This document shows, piece after piece, positions 52,013 to 61,777 of a stretch of DNA of 64,000 nucleotides. The notes below the pieces were generated by a model. The model searched no databases. It was not told where the DNA came from and was given only the letters and a program-made list of their open reading frames with translations. The position numbers were made by a program, and so were the translations under genes. The stretch covers positions 62,001-126,000 of the forward strand of contig NZ_BAUT01000001.1 in the NCBI RefSeq assembly GCF_000513095.1. The letters are read 5' to 3'. Each line of letters begins with the position of its first letter. Within the stretch, counting starts at the first letter, position 1. Origin of the DNA: Halalkalibacter wakoensis JCM 9140. Its GTDB lineage: Bacteria > Bacillota > Bacilli > Bacillales > Bacillaceae_D.

Positions 52013-52246
52013 ATGGCAGATACATTATCACGTGTTACGAAAATCGTTGTTGATCGTTTAGGTGTGGAAGAAGCAGAAGTGAAACCAGAAGCTTCATTCA
52101 AAGATGATCTAGGCGCTGACTCATTGGATGTTGTAGAACTTGTTATGGAGCTTGAAGATGAGTTTGATTTAGAAATTTCTGATGAGGAAGCTGAAAAAAT
52201 CTCAACTGTAGCGGATGTAGTTGATTACATAAACAGCCGTCAGTAA
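52013..52246 (+). CDS. acpP: Acyl carrier protein
   Basis: 77 residues, acidic. The phosphopantetheine Ser is in [18 protein letters not shown]. It carries growing acyl chains in fatty-acid synthesis. ATG 52013 follows GAGAGGAGGTGAACG, a near-perfect ribosome site. It is last of the FapR cluster but with a separate promoter here. Confidence 0.98.
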   Translation: MADTLSRVTKIVVDRLGVEEAEVKPEASFKDDLGADSLDVVELVMELEDEFDLEISDEEAEKISTVADVVDYINSRQ

Positions 52247-52254
52247 GAGTGGTT

Positions 52255-52340
52255 AGGTTGTCTCAGAGTGTCTTAAGCTTCTTATGGTGATGAAACGTAC
52301 GTTCGTCCTTCTGGGAGTTTAAAGCTTGGTGAGACAACCT
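52255..52340 (+). terminator. Long-stem hairpin after acpP
   Basis: AGGTTGTCTCA (52255-52265) pairs exactly with TGAGACAACCT (52330-52340), with an inner AAGCTT/AAGCTT pairing. The following CTTCCTTT is a weak T-tract. Confidence 0.7.
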
Positions 52341-52397
52341 CTTCCTTTCAAAAGACTTTCCAAAGCCTTTGTTTAATTTATAGTGTTGGAGGTAGCT

Positions 52398-53195
52398 ATG
52401 CCACAATCTTCGAAATACCATCGGAAATCGAAGTCCCATTATTCAAATGATCGAAGACGGGGAAATCGTAAAATGATTCTTACAGAAGAACAGAAAAAAC
52501 AGTTTGATGATTTAATGCAGCGAACTGAGTTGACTTTTGAAAACAAAAAGCTTTTAATTCAAGCTTTCACCCATTCATCCTATGTGAATGAGCACCGAAT
52601 TTATTCTTTTCAAGATAATGAACGTTTAGAGTTTTTAGGAGATGCTGTACTAGAGCTTTCCGTCTCACAGTTTTTATTTAAGAAATTTAAAACGATGAGT
52701 GAAGGGGATATGACGAAACTGCGAGCATCTATTGTTTGTGAGCCGTCACTTGCCCAATTTGCACTTGAGTTAAAATTTGGGGAGATTGTGCTGTTAGGAA
52801 AAGGAGAAGAAATGACAGGTGGTCGTGCAAGACCAGCTCTATTAGCAGATGTATTTGAAGCGTTTATTGGTGCTCTTTATCTTGATCAAGGATTAGATTC
52901 TGTACTGAAATTTTTGAATGATACGATGTATCCAAAAATTAATGAGGGTGCTTTTTCTCATATGATGGATTTCAAAAGTCAGCTTCAAGAGTTCATTCAA
53001 CGTGATAACCTAGGACAGATCCAATACATTATCGTACAAGAAAGAGGTCCGGCACATAATCGAGAGTTTGTCTCAGAGGTACAGTTGAATGAAGCAGCTC
53101 TTGGAATTGGAACTGGGCGTTCAAAGAAAGAAGCAGAGCAACACGCTGCGCAACAAGCCTTAATGAAGTTAAGTGAGCAAGAAAAGTTAAAATAA
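52398..53195 (+). CDS. rnc: Ribonuclease III
   Basis: 265 residues. Signature [18 protein letters not shown] with the metal-binding Glu/Asp residues, [19 protein letters not shown], and a C-terminal dsRNA-binding domain ([11 protein letters not shown] … [16 protein letters not shown]). It cleaves double-stranded RNA, including rRNA precursors and scRNA. ATG 52398 has GGAGGTAG upstream. A basic N-terminal extension makes it slightly longer than B. subtilis Rnc. Confidence 0.97.
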   Translation: MPQSSKYHRKSKSHYSNDRRRGNRKMILTEEQKKQFDDLMQRTELTFENKKLLIQAFTHSSYVNEHRIYSFQDNERLEFLGDAVLELSVSQFLFKKFKTMSEGDMTKLRASIVCEPSLAQFALELKFGEIVLLGKGEEMTGGRARPALLADVFEAFIGALYLDQGLDSVLKFLNDTMYPKINEGAFSHMMDFKSQLQEFIQRDNLGQIQYIIVQERGPAHNREFVSEVQLNEAALGIGTGRSKKEAEQHAAQQALMKLSEQEKLK

Positions 53196-53197
53196 CA

Positions 53198-53236
53198 AAA
53201 AAGTCCTCTCATAATGACAATTCGAGAGGACTTTTT
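53198..53236. terminator. Bidirectional terminator between rnc and the UPF0435 gene
   Basis: AAAAAGTCCTCTC (53198-53210) pairs perfectly with GAGAGGACTTTTT (53224-53236), serving both convergent genes. Confidence 0.92.
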
Positions 53237-53259
53237 GTTTGCGTTCAAAAGCTTCCTGG

Positions 53260-53481
53260 CTATTTGCGTAGTTTTCCTAGTTCGGTTACGATGGCATCTA
53301 GCTCACTTACGGAGAAAGAAGATTTCTTTTTAATCATTTCATAAATGTCACGAAGATCTTCATATTGTTCAGTATCAAAGCTTTTTGAGTTAAGGGCACC
53401 AGCATTTACAATTTGTAGTTTGTTTTTAATCTCTTCAATCATGTATTCAATGTTATCACGTGTATTGACGTCTAGATTCAT
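53260..53481 (-). CDS. UPF0435 / DUF1128 family protein (YfkK-like)
   Basis: 73 residues with no cysteine, rich in Glu and Lys, predicted all-helical. Blocks MIEEIKNKLQIVNAGAL, EQYEDLRDIYEMIKKKSSFSVSELDAIVTELGKLRK resemble B. subtilis YfkK (UPF0435). Function unknown. ATG 53481 has GGGGTG 10 bases upstream; ATG 53490 is too close to it. It reads against rnc and smc; B. subtilis has no gene here, its yfkK lying elsewhere. Confidence 0.8.
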   Translation of the reverse strand: MNLDVNTRDNIEYMIEEIKNKLQIVNAGALNSKSFDTEQYEDLRDIYEMIKKKSSFSVSELDAIVTELGKLRK

Positions 53482-53615
53482 GTGCTTCATTCACCCCTGT
53501 TTGGTTTATGTAAGTATCGTACCATACTGTCCATTAGTTTGTCCCATTCATCTGTAATTCAGGCTATAGCTATGGTAAAATAGATTGTTGTTAATTAAAG
53601 TAAGGGGGAAGGAAT

Positions 53616-56600
53616 ATGTTCCTCAAGCGACTTGAAGTCGTTGGGTTCAAATCTTTTGCTGAACAAATCAATATTGATTTTGTACCAGGTGTAACAGCAG
53701 TAGTTGGACCGAATGGAAGTGGAAAAAGTAATATTTCAGATAGCATTCGCTGGGTGTTAGGTGAACAGTCAGCTAAATCTTTACGTGGGTCAAAAATGGA
53801 AGACATTATATTTGCCGGTAGCGATAGTAGAAAACCATTAAATTACGCAGAAGTTAGTTTGATTTTAGATAATGAAGATCAACATCTTTCGATAGATTAT
53901 AGTGAAGTTAGTGTGACAAGAAGAGTATACCGAACGGGAGAAAGTGAATATTTAATCAACAAACAAACATGCAGATTAAAAGATATCGTTGATTTATTTC
54001 TTGATTCTGGTTTAGGTAGAGAAGCCTATTCTATTATAGGGCAAGGCAAGGTAGAAGAAATCTTAAGTAACAAAGCAGAGGATCGCCGCGTTATTTTTGA
54101 AGAAGCAGCAGGTGTTTTAAAATACAAAACAAGAAAAGTAAAAGCGGAAAAACGCCTACAAGAAACACAAGAAAACCTTTATCGAGTGGAAGATATTTTA
54201 CATGAACTTGAAGGACAAGTGGAGCCATTAGAAATTCAGGCATCTATTGCTAAAGATTATTTACATAAGCGGTCTGAATTAAAGGAAGTGGATATTGCTC
54301 TTCTCGTTCATGAGATTGATGAATTACATGAAACTTGGACCGAAAAGAAAAACGAACTACAACGTTTAGTTATTTCTTATGATGAGCGCCAAAAGAGATT
54401 AGATGAGATGGAACGTTTACGGATTGAATTAAGAGAAAAGACGAGTCAATTATCTTCGGCTTTCACAAATTTGCAAGATGAACTTCTACGTACGAGTGAG
54501 GATCTTGAGAAAAGTGAGGGGAAGCGAGAAGTTCTAAAAGAAAGAAAAAAGAACGCATCACAAAATAAAGAGCAGCTGCAGCGCTCTATAGAAGAGAAGA
54601 CGATTCAGTTAGCAAATGTCAAAAATGATTGGAAAAAAGAACAAGTTGCCTCAAGTGAAGCGCGTCAAAAACTAAATGCATTAAAAGACGCTGTAGAAAG
54701 TAAACAACTGCTAGTTGAACGGTCAAATGTTGATATAGAAGAAGAGATTGATCAGTTAAAGGCCGATTATATTGAAGTGCTAAATGAACAAGCGAGTATT
54801 CGCAATGAAAAGCGTTATTTAGAAGAACAGCTTAGCAACCAAGAAGGAAGACAGCAGCGACTCTTGCTTGAAAATGAGGATTTACTTACAGAGCGACAAC
54901 GAATACAGTTGAAGGCAAAAGCCGAAAAAGAAAATATGAGTGAAAAAGAACGGCAGTTAGAAAAAATAGGAGAAGAGTACCGACAAGTATCGCGACAATA
55001 TGAACAAGATAAAGAGCGGTATCAAAAAAAACAAACGCAGTTGTATGAAACGTATCAAATGATCCAAAAAATTCAATCGCGTGCTGATGTGTTAGAGGAG
55101 ATGCAAGCTGATTTCTCTGGCTTCTTTCATGGGGTTAAAGAAGTATTAAAGGCAAGAGGAGGAAAGCTTTCTGGGGTTATTGGTGCCGTAGCTGAATTAT
55201 TACAAGTTCCTAAATCATATGAAACAGCGATTGAGGTTGCTTTAGGGGGGGCGTCTCAACATATTGTGATGAAATCTGAAGCAGATGCAAGGTTAGCGAT
55301 TCAGTTTTTAAAACAAAATCGAATTGGACGAGCTACTTTTTTGCCACTCCCAGTCATTAAACCAAAAGTTATTCCTGATTTTCAGCTTGCGCAAATGAAT
55401 AAACATTCATCTTTTATCGGTGTTGCAGCTTCATTGCTAACATATGAAAACATGTATGAGTCAATCGTTTACAATTTATTAGGAAACGTCATTATTGCAA
55501 AAGATTTACAAGGTGCAAATGAAATAGCGAAACTATCTGGACATCGTTTTCGAATTGTAACCATCGAAGGAGATGTGGTGAATCCAGGTGGATCGATGAC
55601 TGGTGGGTCTGTTAAGCAGAAGCAAACACCGTTACTAGGACGCAAAAGAGAACTAGAAGATTTACAAGGTAAGCTAGTTACATTAAAAGCTGGTACAACA
55701 AAGTTAGAACAAGAGGTAAAAGGGCTGAAGCAAACTCAATTACAAATGGAACAAGCACTAGAAGAACTTCGAACAAAAGGGGAAGTAGCAAGACAGGATT
55801 TTCAAGATGCAAAATCAGCTGTTCGTGAGTTAGAACGAGAGGTAGAGCGATCTCAAGAACAATTTTCTCGTTTTGACCGAGATAAAGTAGGCTTTAAAGA
55901 AGAAATTGATCGTCTAAAAAATAGAATAATTGAACTCGAAACATCATATGAAGTGGCAACAAACGAAGCTTCTAAGTTGGAGAAAAAAGTAAAGCATTTA
56001 GAACAAGACCAGCAAATGCAGAGGGAAACAAAAGAAAATTTAAAAGAAGAATTAATGCAGGAAAAAATTGATTTGGCAACGGCTAAAGAACGTTATCATT
56101 CAATAGATGAACGGTTAAAAGCGTTAAGTAGGAGTAAAGAGGCATTAGAAGAAGAGTTAAAAGAACTGAAAGATCATTATGACTTGTTACTTGGTGAGAT
56201 GACAAATCGTTCTGATGGTGAGACAAGCCTTGATTCAACGATTGAAGAAAAGCGTAAGCGAAAAGTGGAATTATCAGAAGCCATTTCAAAGATGAAGGAA
56301 GAGCGTGCAGAGGTAGAAGCAAATTATGCAGATTTAGAACATAAATTAAAAGGTGAGCAGGTAGAACTTGTTACTTTAGCGGATACATGTCGGAAAATAG
56401 AAGTGAAAGTAAATCGAATGGATGTAGAGCTTGATAATCGACTTACTCACCTTCGCGAAGAATATGAATTGTCATTTGAAGCAGCGAAAAGTCAATATGA
56501 ACTGGCGCTTCCGCCTGAAGAAGCAAGGACAAAAGTAAAGCTGATTAAACTTGCGATTGAAGAGTTAGGGACGGTCAATCTTGGAGCCATTGAGGAATAT

Positions 56601-57182
56601 GAGCGAGTGAGAGAAAGATTTGAGTTCTTGACTGAACAACAGCAAGATCTATTTACAGCCAAAACAACGTTGCACGATGTTATTTCTGAAATGGATGAAG
56701 AAATGACAAAGAGATTTCATGACTCTTATGTTCAAATACGTGCACATTTTCAAACTGTTTTTAAGCAATTATTTGGTGGTGGCCAAGCTGATTTAGTGTT
56801 AACGGAACCAGATAATTTGCTTCATACGGGTGTAGAGATCTTGGCAAAGCCACCTGGGAAGAAAATGCAAAACTTAGCCTTATTATCAGGTGGGGAAAGG
56901 TCCTTAACCGCTATTGGACTTTTGTTTGCAATCTTAAAGGTACGACCTGTACCGTTTTGTGTACTAGATGAGGTAGAGGCAGCCCTTGATGAAGCAAACG
57001 TTAGCCGTTTTGCCAATTTCTTAAAAGACTTTAGTGGAGCTACGCAATTTATTGTTATTACTCACCGGAAAGGTACAATGGAAGAAGCAGATGTCTTGTA
57101 TGGGGTTACGATGCAGGAGTCTGGTGTGTCTCGTCTTGTTTCGGTTAAATTAGAGGAAACGAAAGAACTAATAGAGAGTTAG
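53616..57182 (+). CDS. smc: Chromosome segregation/condensation ATPase SMC
   Basis: 1188 residues. Walker A GPNGSGKSNISDSIRW, QGKVEEILSNKAEDRR region, first coiled coil (about 170-500), hinge (GVIGAVAELLQVPKSYETAIEVALGGASQHIV … VNPGGSMTGGS), second coiled coil (about 670-1020). The C-terminal ATPase part has the ABC signature LALLSGGERSLTAIGLLFA and Walker B FCVLDEVEAALDEANV. It loads at parS with ScpAB to organise the chromosome. It is followed by ftsY in the same operon. Confidence 0.98.
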   Translation: MFLKRLEVVGFKSFAEQINIDFVPGVTAVVGPNGSGKSNISDSIRWVLGEQSAKSLRGSKMEDIIFAGSDSRKPLNYAEVSLILDNEDQHLSIDYSEVSVTRRVYRTGESEYLINKQTCRLKDIVDLFLDSGLGREAYSIIGQGKVEEILSNKAEDRRVIFEEAAGVLKYKTRKVKAEKRLQETQENLYRVEDILHELEGQVEPLEIQASIAKDYLHKRSELKEVDIALLVHEIDELHETWTEKKNELQRLVISYDERQKRLDEMERLRIELREKTSQLSSAFTNLQDELLRTSEDLEKSEGKREVLKERKKNASQNKEQLQRSIEEKTIQLANVKNDWKKEQVASSEARQKLNALKDAVESKQLLVERSNVDIEEEIDQLKADYIEVLNEQASIRNEKRYLEEQLSNQEGRQQRLLLENEDLLTERQRIQLKAKAEKENMSEKERQLEKIGEEYRQVSRQYEQDKERYQKKQTQLYETYQMIQKIQSRADVLEEMQADFSGFFHGVKEVLKARGGKLSGVIGAVAELLQVPKSYETAIEVALGGASQHIVMKSEADARLAIQFLKQNRIGRATFLPLPVIKPKVIPDFQLAQMNKHSSFIGVAASLLTYENMYESIVYNLLGNVIIAKDLQGANEIAKLSGHRFRIVTIEGDVVNPGGSMTGGSVKQKQTPLLGRKRELEDLQGKLVTLKAGTTKLEQEVKGLKQTQLQMEQALEELRTKGEVARQDFQDAKSAVRELEREVERSQEQFSRFDRDKVGFKEEIDRLKNRIIELETSYEVATNEASKLEKKVKHLEQDQQMQRETKENLKEELMQEKIDLATAKERYHSIDERLKALSRSKEALEEELKELKDHYDLLLGEMTNRSDGETSLDSTIEEKRKRKVELSEAISKMKEERAEVEANYADLEHKLKGEQVELVTLADTCRKIEVKVNRMDVELDNRLTHLREEYELSFEAAKSQYELALPPEEARTKVKLIKLAIEELGTVNLGAIEEYERVRERFEFLTEQQQDLFTAKTTLHDVISEMDEEMTKRFHDSYVQIRAHFQTVFKQLFGGGQADLVLTEPDNLLHTGVEILAKPPGKKMQNLALLSGGERSLTAIGLLFAILKVRPVPFCVLDEVEAALDEANVSRFANFLKDFSGATQFIVITHRKGTMEEADVLYGVTMQESGVSRLVSVKLEETKELIES

Positions 57183-57238
57183 TTAGGTTCGAATTATATA
57201 TATATTGAAATCTACTTAAGAAGGGCAAGGTGATCGCA

Positions 57239-58234
57239 ATGAGTTTTTTTAAGAAATTAAAAGACAAAATAACGAATCAAACAACAGAAGTCACAGATAA
57301 GTTTAAAGAAGGATTAGAGAAAACACGTGAATCCTTTGTTGGGAAAATGAATGAGTTGGTTTACAAGTATCGAAAAGTAGATGAAGACTTTTTTGAGGAA
57401 TTGGAAGAACTTCTCATTAGTTCTGATGTAGGTGTTACGACTGTTATGGATTTAATTGATGACTTAAAAGATGAAGTTCGTTTACGTAATATAAAGGATA
57501 CGAAGGAAATACAACCTGTTATTTCAGAAAAGCTAGCCGAGCTCTTAGAAAAAGAAGGTGATGATACAAGCCTCAACATACAAGAAAATGGAATGACGGT
57601 TATTTTAGTTGTTGGTGTAAATGGAGTTGGAAAAACAACTTCAATTGGAAAGTTAGCTCATCATCTAAAACAACAAGGCAAATCCGTTATGATGGCAGCT
57701 GGAGATACGTTCCGTGCAGGAGCTATTGAACAGTTAGAAGTATGGGGAGAACGTGTTGGAGTTGACGTTATTAAGCAGCAAGAAGGATCGGACCCAGCAG
57801 CTGTTATGTATGATGCCTTACAGGCTGCAAAATCGCGTAATATAGATGTTTTATTATGTGATACTGCTGGACGACTTCAAAACAAAGTTAATCTTATGAA
57901 TGAACTTGAAAAAGTAAAGCGGGTTATTGAACGTGAAGTTCCAGGAGCTCCCCATGAGGTTCTGCTTGTTTTAGATGCAACAACAGGTCAAAATGCGATG
58001 TCTCAAGCAAAGACATTTGGTAAAGCAACGGATGTATCTGGCATTGTTTTAACAAAGTTAGACGGGACAGCCAAAGGAGGGATTGTGCTTGCCATCCGCC
58101 ATGAACTTGATATTCCTGTTAAGTTTGTTGGGCTTGGTGAGCAAATGGATGACCTTCAGGTATTTGATGCAGAACAATTTGTCTACGGATTGTTTCGAGA
58201 GTTAGTAGAAGCTGAAGTAGAAGAGGAAGAATGA
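57239..58234 (+). CDS. ftsY: FtsY, signal recognition particle receptor
   Basis: 331 residues. A short N-terminal basic/acidic region, N domain, then the SRP GTPase: G1 GVNGVGKTTSIGKLA, AGDTFRAGAIEQL, G3 DTAGRL, DATTGQNAM and G4 TKLDGTAKGG. It docks SRP–ribosome complexes at the membrane. ATG 57239 is preferred over GTG 57230 since AAGGTG sits 8 bases upstream. It lies 56 bases after smc. Confidence 0.97.
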   Translation: MSFFKKLKDKITNQTTEVTDKFKEGLEKTRESFVGKMNELVYKYRKVDEDFFEELEELLISSDVGVTTVMDLIDDLKDEVRLRNIKDTKEIQPVISEKLAELLEKEGDDTSLNIQENGMTVILVVGVNGVGKTTSIGKLAHHLKQQGKSVMMAAGDTFRAGAIEQLEVWGERVGVDVIKQQEGSDPAAVMYDALQAAKSRNIDVLLCDTAGRLQNKVNLMNELEKVKRVIEREVPGAPHEVLLVLDATTGQNAMSQAKTFGKATDVSGIVLTKLDGTAKGGIVLAIRHELDIPVKFVGLGEQMDDLQVFDAEQFVYGLFRELVEAEVEEEE

Positions 58235-58255
58235 AATGAATGTTAAGAAAAAAAC

Positions 58256-58284
58256 TTGACACATAAACCTAGATGTTGTAACAT
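58256..58284 (+). promoter_or_regulatory. Sigma-A promoter of ylxM–ffh
   Basis: TTGACA (58256-58261), 17-base spacer, TAACAT (58279-58284), ahead of ylxM. Confidence 0.8.
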
Positions 58285-58326
58285 GATATCTCGTAAAGGT
58301 AATTCACTTAACAAGGGGTTGGTTGT

Positions 58327-58656
58327 GTGTTAGATAAGACGTTTAGAATGAATTATCTATTTGACTTCTATCAGTCACTGCTAACACAGAAGCAACGAAA
58401 GTATATGTCATTGTACTACCTTGACGATTTCTCGTTAGGTGAGATTGCTGAGGAGTTTGAGGTTAGTCGCCAAGCCGTATATGATAACATTAAGCGCACA
58501 GAAGCAATGTTAGAAGATTACGAAGTGAAGTTGATGCTTCTTTCGAAATTCGAAAAGCGTACACAACTGTTAACTCAAATGAAATCGGCAGTTGAAGAAA
58601 ATGCGACTCCTGAAGAGATCATGTTACTGATTGATTCTCTTGAGAAATTAGACTAG
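58327..58656 (+). CDS. ylxM: YlxM/p13-like SRP-associated DNA-binding protein
   Basis: 109 residues. A helix-turn-helix is visible in [41 protein letters not shown]. The family (UPF0122) stimulates Ffh GTPase in streptococci. GTG start with AAGGGG upstream. ffh follows after 11 bases. Confidence 0.94.
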   Translation: MLDKTFRMNYLFDFYQSLLTQKQRKYMSLYYLDDFSLGEIAEEFEVSRQAVYDNIKRTEAMLEDYEVKLMLLSKFEKRTQLLTQMKSAVEENATPEEIMLLIDSLEKLD

Positions 58657-58667
58657 GAGGCGACAAC

Positions 58668-60023
58668 ATGGCTTTTGAAGGTTTAGCGGAACGACTGCAA
58701 GGGACGTTAACCAAAATTCGTGGAAAAGGAAAGGTAAGCGAGACTGACGTTAAAGAAATGATGCGTGAAGTTCGTTTAGCCTTACTAGAAGCGGATGTTA
58801 ACTTTAAAGTTGTCAAACAGTTTATTGCAAGTGTGAAAGAAAAAGCACTTGGGCAAGAAGTAATGAAAAGCTTAACGCCTGGACAACAAGTCATTAAAGT
58901 TGTAAATGAAGAGTTAACAGCATTAATGGGCGGTGAGCAAAGTAAAATTGCTGTTGCAGCAAAATCGCCAACAGTTGTTATGATGGTTGGTCTTCAAGGG
59001 GCCGGAAAAACGACAACTACAGCAAAGCTTGCTAACCATTTGCGTAAAAAGCATAACAGACAGCCACTTCTTGTTGCGGCTGATATATACCGACCTGCTG
59101 CGATTAAGCAGCTAGAGACGTTAGGGAAGCAACTAAATATGCCTGTCTTCTCACTTGGTGATCAAGTCAGTCCTGTAGAAATTGCCAAGCAGGCAATTGA
59201 AAAGGCAAAGGAAGATCATCATGATTATGTTTTAATTGATACAGCTGGTCGCTTGCATATTGATGAAACTCTAATGGATGAGTTGAAACAAGTAAAAGAG
59301 ATCGCGAAACCTGATGAGATTTTACTTGTTGTCGATGCGATGACTGGACAAGATGCTGTTAATGTTGCAGAGAGTTTTAATGAACAGCTTGATGTAACGG
59401 GTGTTGTTTTAACAAAGCTTGATGGTGATACTCGTGGTGGTGCTGCGATTTCTGTTAAAGCTGTTACGAACACACCAATTAAATTTGCGGGTATGGGAGA
59501 GAAAATTGACCAACTCGAACCATTCCATCCAGACCGTATGGCGTCTAGAATTCTTGGAATGGGGGATGTGCTTTCCCTTATTGAAAAAGCACAAACGAGT
59601 GTAGACGAAGAAAAAGCTCGAGAGCTTGAGAAGAAAATGCGAACAATGGATTTTACCTTTGACGATTTTCTTGAGCAACTCGATCAAGTTCGTAGCATGG
59701 GTCCGCTTGATGAATTGCTTAATATGATGCCTGGTATGAATAAAAAAGGCATGAAAGACTTAAAAGTTGATGATAAGCAAATTGGGAAAGTAGAAGCGAT
59801 TGTTCGCTCTATGACCAAAAAAGAAAAACAAGACCCAAGCATTATGAACGCAAGTAGACGTCGTCGAATTGCGAAAGGAAGCGGAACAACCATTCAAGAT
59901 GTTAACCGTCTTCTCAAACAATTTGAAGATATGAAGAAAATGATGAAGCAAATGGCTGGTATGACCTCTGGCAAAGGTAAGAAAAAAGGCAAAGGTCTTG
60001 GAGGTTTTAAACTTCCATTTTAA
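58668..60023 (+). CDS. ffh: Signal recognition particle protein Ffh
   Basis: 451 residues. N domain, then GTPase: G1 GLQGAGKTTTTAKLA, AADIYRPAAIKQL, DTAGRLH, DAMTGQDAVN and TKLDGDTRGG. The methionine-rich M domain has LLNMMPGM … MKKMMKQMAGM, ending in a basic tail GKGLGGFKLPF. With scRNA it binds signal sequences and delivers them to FtsY. AGGAGG precedes the ATG. Confidence 0.98.
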   Translation: MAFEGLAERLQGTLTKIRGKGKVSETDVKEMMREVRLALLEADVNFKVVKQFIASVKEKALGQEVMKSLTPGQQVIKVVNEELTALMGGEQSKIAVAAKSPTVVMMVGLQGAGKTTTTAKLANHLRKKHNRQPLLVAADIYRPAAIKQLETLGKQLNMPVFSLGDQVSPVEIAKQAIEKAKEDHHDYVLIDTAGRLHIDETLMDELKQVKEIAKPDEILLVVDAMTGQDAVNVAESFNEQLDVTGVVLTKLDGDTRGGAAISVKAVTNTPIKFAGMGEKIDQLEPFHPDRMASRILGMGDVLSLIEKAQTSVDEEKARELEKKMRTMDFTFDDFLEQLDQVRSMGPLDELLNMMPGMNKKGMKDLKVDDKQIGKVEAIVRSMTKKEKQDPSIMNASRRRRIAKGSGTTIQDVNRLLKQFEDMKKMMKQMAGMTSGKGKKKGKGLGGFKLPF

Positions 60024-60044
60024 CGTTGAAATCCATTTTTTTAG

Positions 60045-60073
60045 TTGATAACTAGAAAAATTGATGATATTAT
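60045..60073 (+). promoter_or_regulatory. Sigma-A promoter of rpsP
   Basis: TTGATA (60045-60050), 17-base spacer, TATTAT (60068-60073). Confidence 0.75.
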
Positions 60074-60111
60074 AAAAAATTGTGTTAAATATTTTTGGAG
60101 GTGTCCCACGA

Positions 60112-60384
60112 ATGGCAGTAAAAATTCGTTTAAAGCGTATGGGTTCTAAAAAGGCCCCATTTTATCGTGTAGTAGTAGCAGATTCTCGCGCACCGCGTGA
60201 TGGTCGTTTCATTGAAGAGATTGGAACGTACAACCCATTAACTCAACCAGCTAAGGTTGATATTGCTGAAGAGAAAGCACTTGACTGGATGTTGAAAGGT
60301 GCAAAACCTTCTGATACAGTTCGTAACCTTTTCTCTAAAGAAGGTTTAATGGAAAAGTTACACAACGCTAAAAACCAGAAGTAA
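60112..60384 (+). CDS. rpsP: 30S ribosomal protein S16
   Basis: 90 residues: [39 protein letters not shown] and [16 protein letters not shown] are S16 signatures. ATG 60112 has GGAGGTG about 8 bases upstream. A terminator follows directly, separating it from khpA. Confidence 0.98.
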   Translation: MAVKIRLKRMGSKKAPFYRVVVADSRAPRDGRFIEEIGTYNPLTQPAKVDIAEEKALDWMLKGAKPSDTVRNLFSKEGLMEKLHNAKNQK

Positions 60385-60393
60385 TATCTAGAG

Positions 60394-60426
60394 AGAAAAA
60401 GGCTGATGTTTTCACCTTTTTCTTTT
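60394..60426 (+). terminator. Terminator after rpsP
   Basis: AGAAAAAGG (60394-60402) pairs with CCTTTTTCT (60415-60423), followed by TTT. Confidence 0.82.
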
Positions 60427-60432
60427 CTGTAT

Positions 60433-60490
60433 GTAGCAATGTACGTAACCGAGTAGTAGCAGTTAAGCTGCTATACGGAGCCATTGCCTC
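60433..60490 (+). repeat. Diverged single unit related to the structured intergenic repeat (copy D)
   Basis: GCAATG (60436-60441) pairs with CATTGC (60482-60487), the same outer helix as copy C. TAGCAG/CTGCTA makes an apical stem, and CGGAGCCATTGC matches the right flank of the other copies. The middle helix is weak. It lies just after the rpsP terminator. Confidence 0.5.
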
Positions 60491-60525
60491 TCCCTTTTTT
60501 GATGACAGATTAAAAGGAGAATCAG

Positions 60526-60750
60526 ATGAAAGCGTTAGTTGAACACATTGTAAAAGCAATTGTCGATCAGCCTGACTTTGTTCAAGTTGAAGAAGTTGAA
60601 GAAGGACAAACCCTTAACTTACGGTTAACTGTTCACCCTGAAGATATGGGGAAGGTTATAGGGAAGCAAGGTCGAACTGTAAAAGCGATCCGTTCGGTTG
60701 TATATGCCGCAACACCTTCGCAACGGGTCCGGCTAGACATCGTGGATTAG
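60526..60750 (+). CDS. khpA: KhpA, KH-domain RNA-binding protein
   Basis: 74 residues. The KH loop is visible as VIGKQGRTVKAIRSVVYAA. It pairs with KhpB/Jag in other Firmicutes to affect RNA and cell division. AAAGGAG precedes the ATG. It corresponds to ylqC between rpsP and ylqD. Confidence 0.94.
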   Translation: MKALVEHIVKAIVDQPDFVQVEEVEEGQTLNLRLTVHPEDMGKVIGKQGRTVKAIRSVVYAATPSQRVRLDIVD

Positions 60751-60762
60751 TAACGCAGGTGG

Positions 60763-60792
60763 AAAGGGTGAGGGATAACCTCTCCCTTTTTC
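60763..60792 (+). terminator. Terminator after khpA
   Basis: AAAGGGTGAGG (60763-60773) / CCTCTCCCTTT (60779-60789), one mismatch, followed by T's. Confidence 0.78.
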
Positions 60793-60852
60793 TATTACTT
60801 AGACAATCTCGTTTTACTAGAATGATCACTTTCTTATGAAAAGAGGTGCTAG

Positions 60853-61266
60853 ATGAAGTTATTACGTGATGTTGTCATTAAGCAAGTGCTAACAAAGAAG
60901 AGAAAAGCCAAAATGATTCAGGAGTTACAAGGGAAGTTACAACAAGTTAATCGTGAGATAGAGCAATTAAAATTTCACTTACATAAAGCAACGAAAGAAA
61001 GCGGAAATAAGCATGATCAGCAAGAAATACGAGCACGATATATGAAAGATATAAAAAATCGAGAAGCAAAGGCATCTTCTATCTTATTCAAAGTAAAGCA
61101 AATGGAAACGCTAACTGAAGGGATAGAATTGTCTGAAGGAACCGTTTCTAGCATAATTGAGGTAAGAAAAGGGGATCCATGGCCAGAGATGCACCAGCCA
61201 GCTGAAATTGTTGTGAAAGACGGTATAATAGAAGAAATTCGTGAAAGTAGGAATGTTGATGAGTGA
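60853..61266 (+). CDS. ylqD: YlqD family protein, function unknown
   Basis: 137 residues. The N-terminal half is coiled coil (about residues 20-70, Lys/Glu/Gln rich); the C-terminal half ends [26 protein letters not shown], a YlqD signature. No catalytic motif is seen. AAAGAGGTG precedes the ATG. It overlaps rimM by 8 bases, implying co-translation with the ribosome-maturation genes that follow. Confidence 0.9.
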   Translation: MKLLRDVVIKQVLTKKRKAKMIQELQGKLQQVNREIEQLKFHLHKATKESGNKHDQQEIRARYMKDIKNREAKASSILFKVKQMETLTEGIELSEGTVSSIIEVRKGDPWPEMHQPAEIVVKDGIIEEIRESRNVDE

Positions 61267-61777
61267 ATGGTACAAAGTAGGAAAAATTGTGAATACACAT
61301 GGTGTTAAAGGAGAGATTCGTGTGATCTCTTCAACGGACTTTGCAGATGATCGTTATGCAGTTGGCACAAAATTGATGATTCAGGGAGAAAACAACAAAC
61401 AGCAGACCGTAGTGGTTCGTCATCATCGTAAACATAAAAATTTTGATTTGCTTCAATTGGAAGGATATCATTCAATCAATGATGTTGAGCCATTCAAAGG
61501 TTCTACTCTTTACGTATCTGAAGAATATCTTGAAGAACTCGAAGAAAATGAATTTTATTATCATGAAATTATTGGTTGTACGGTTGTAACAGAGGCGGAA
61601 GAGAATTTGGGGAAAGTAAAGGAAATTTTTGAAACAGGTGCGAATGATGTGTGGGTGGTACAACGGGCCGGTGGAGGAAAGGATCTTTTACTTCCATATA
61701 TTGAGGATGTTGTCAAAGAAATAGATATAGAGAACAAAGTCATCCGAATTCATTTATTAGAAGGCTTGCTAGAATGA
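61259..61777 (+). CDS. rimM: RimM, 16S rRNA processing factor
   Basis: 172 residues. N-terminal [24 protein letters not shown] and C-terminal PRC-barrel region ([13 protein letters not shown] … GANDVWVVQ … [21 protein letters not shown]). It helps 30S head assembly around S19. ATG 61259 gives the family start [10 protein letters not shown]. The stop overlaps trmD (ATGA). Confidence 0.96.
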   Translation: MSEWYKVGKIVNTHGVKGEIRVISSTDFADDRYAVGTKLMIQGENNKQQTVVVRHHRKHKNFDLLQLEGYHSINDVEPFKGSTLYVSEEYLEELEENEFYYHEIIGCTVVTEAEENLGKVKEIFETGANDVWVVQRAGGGKDLLLPYIEDVVKEIDIENKVIRIHLLEGLLE

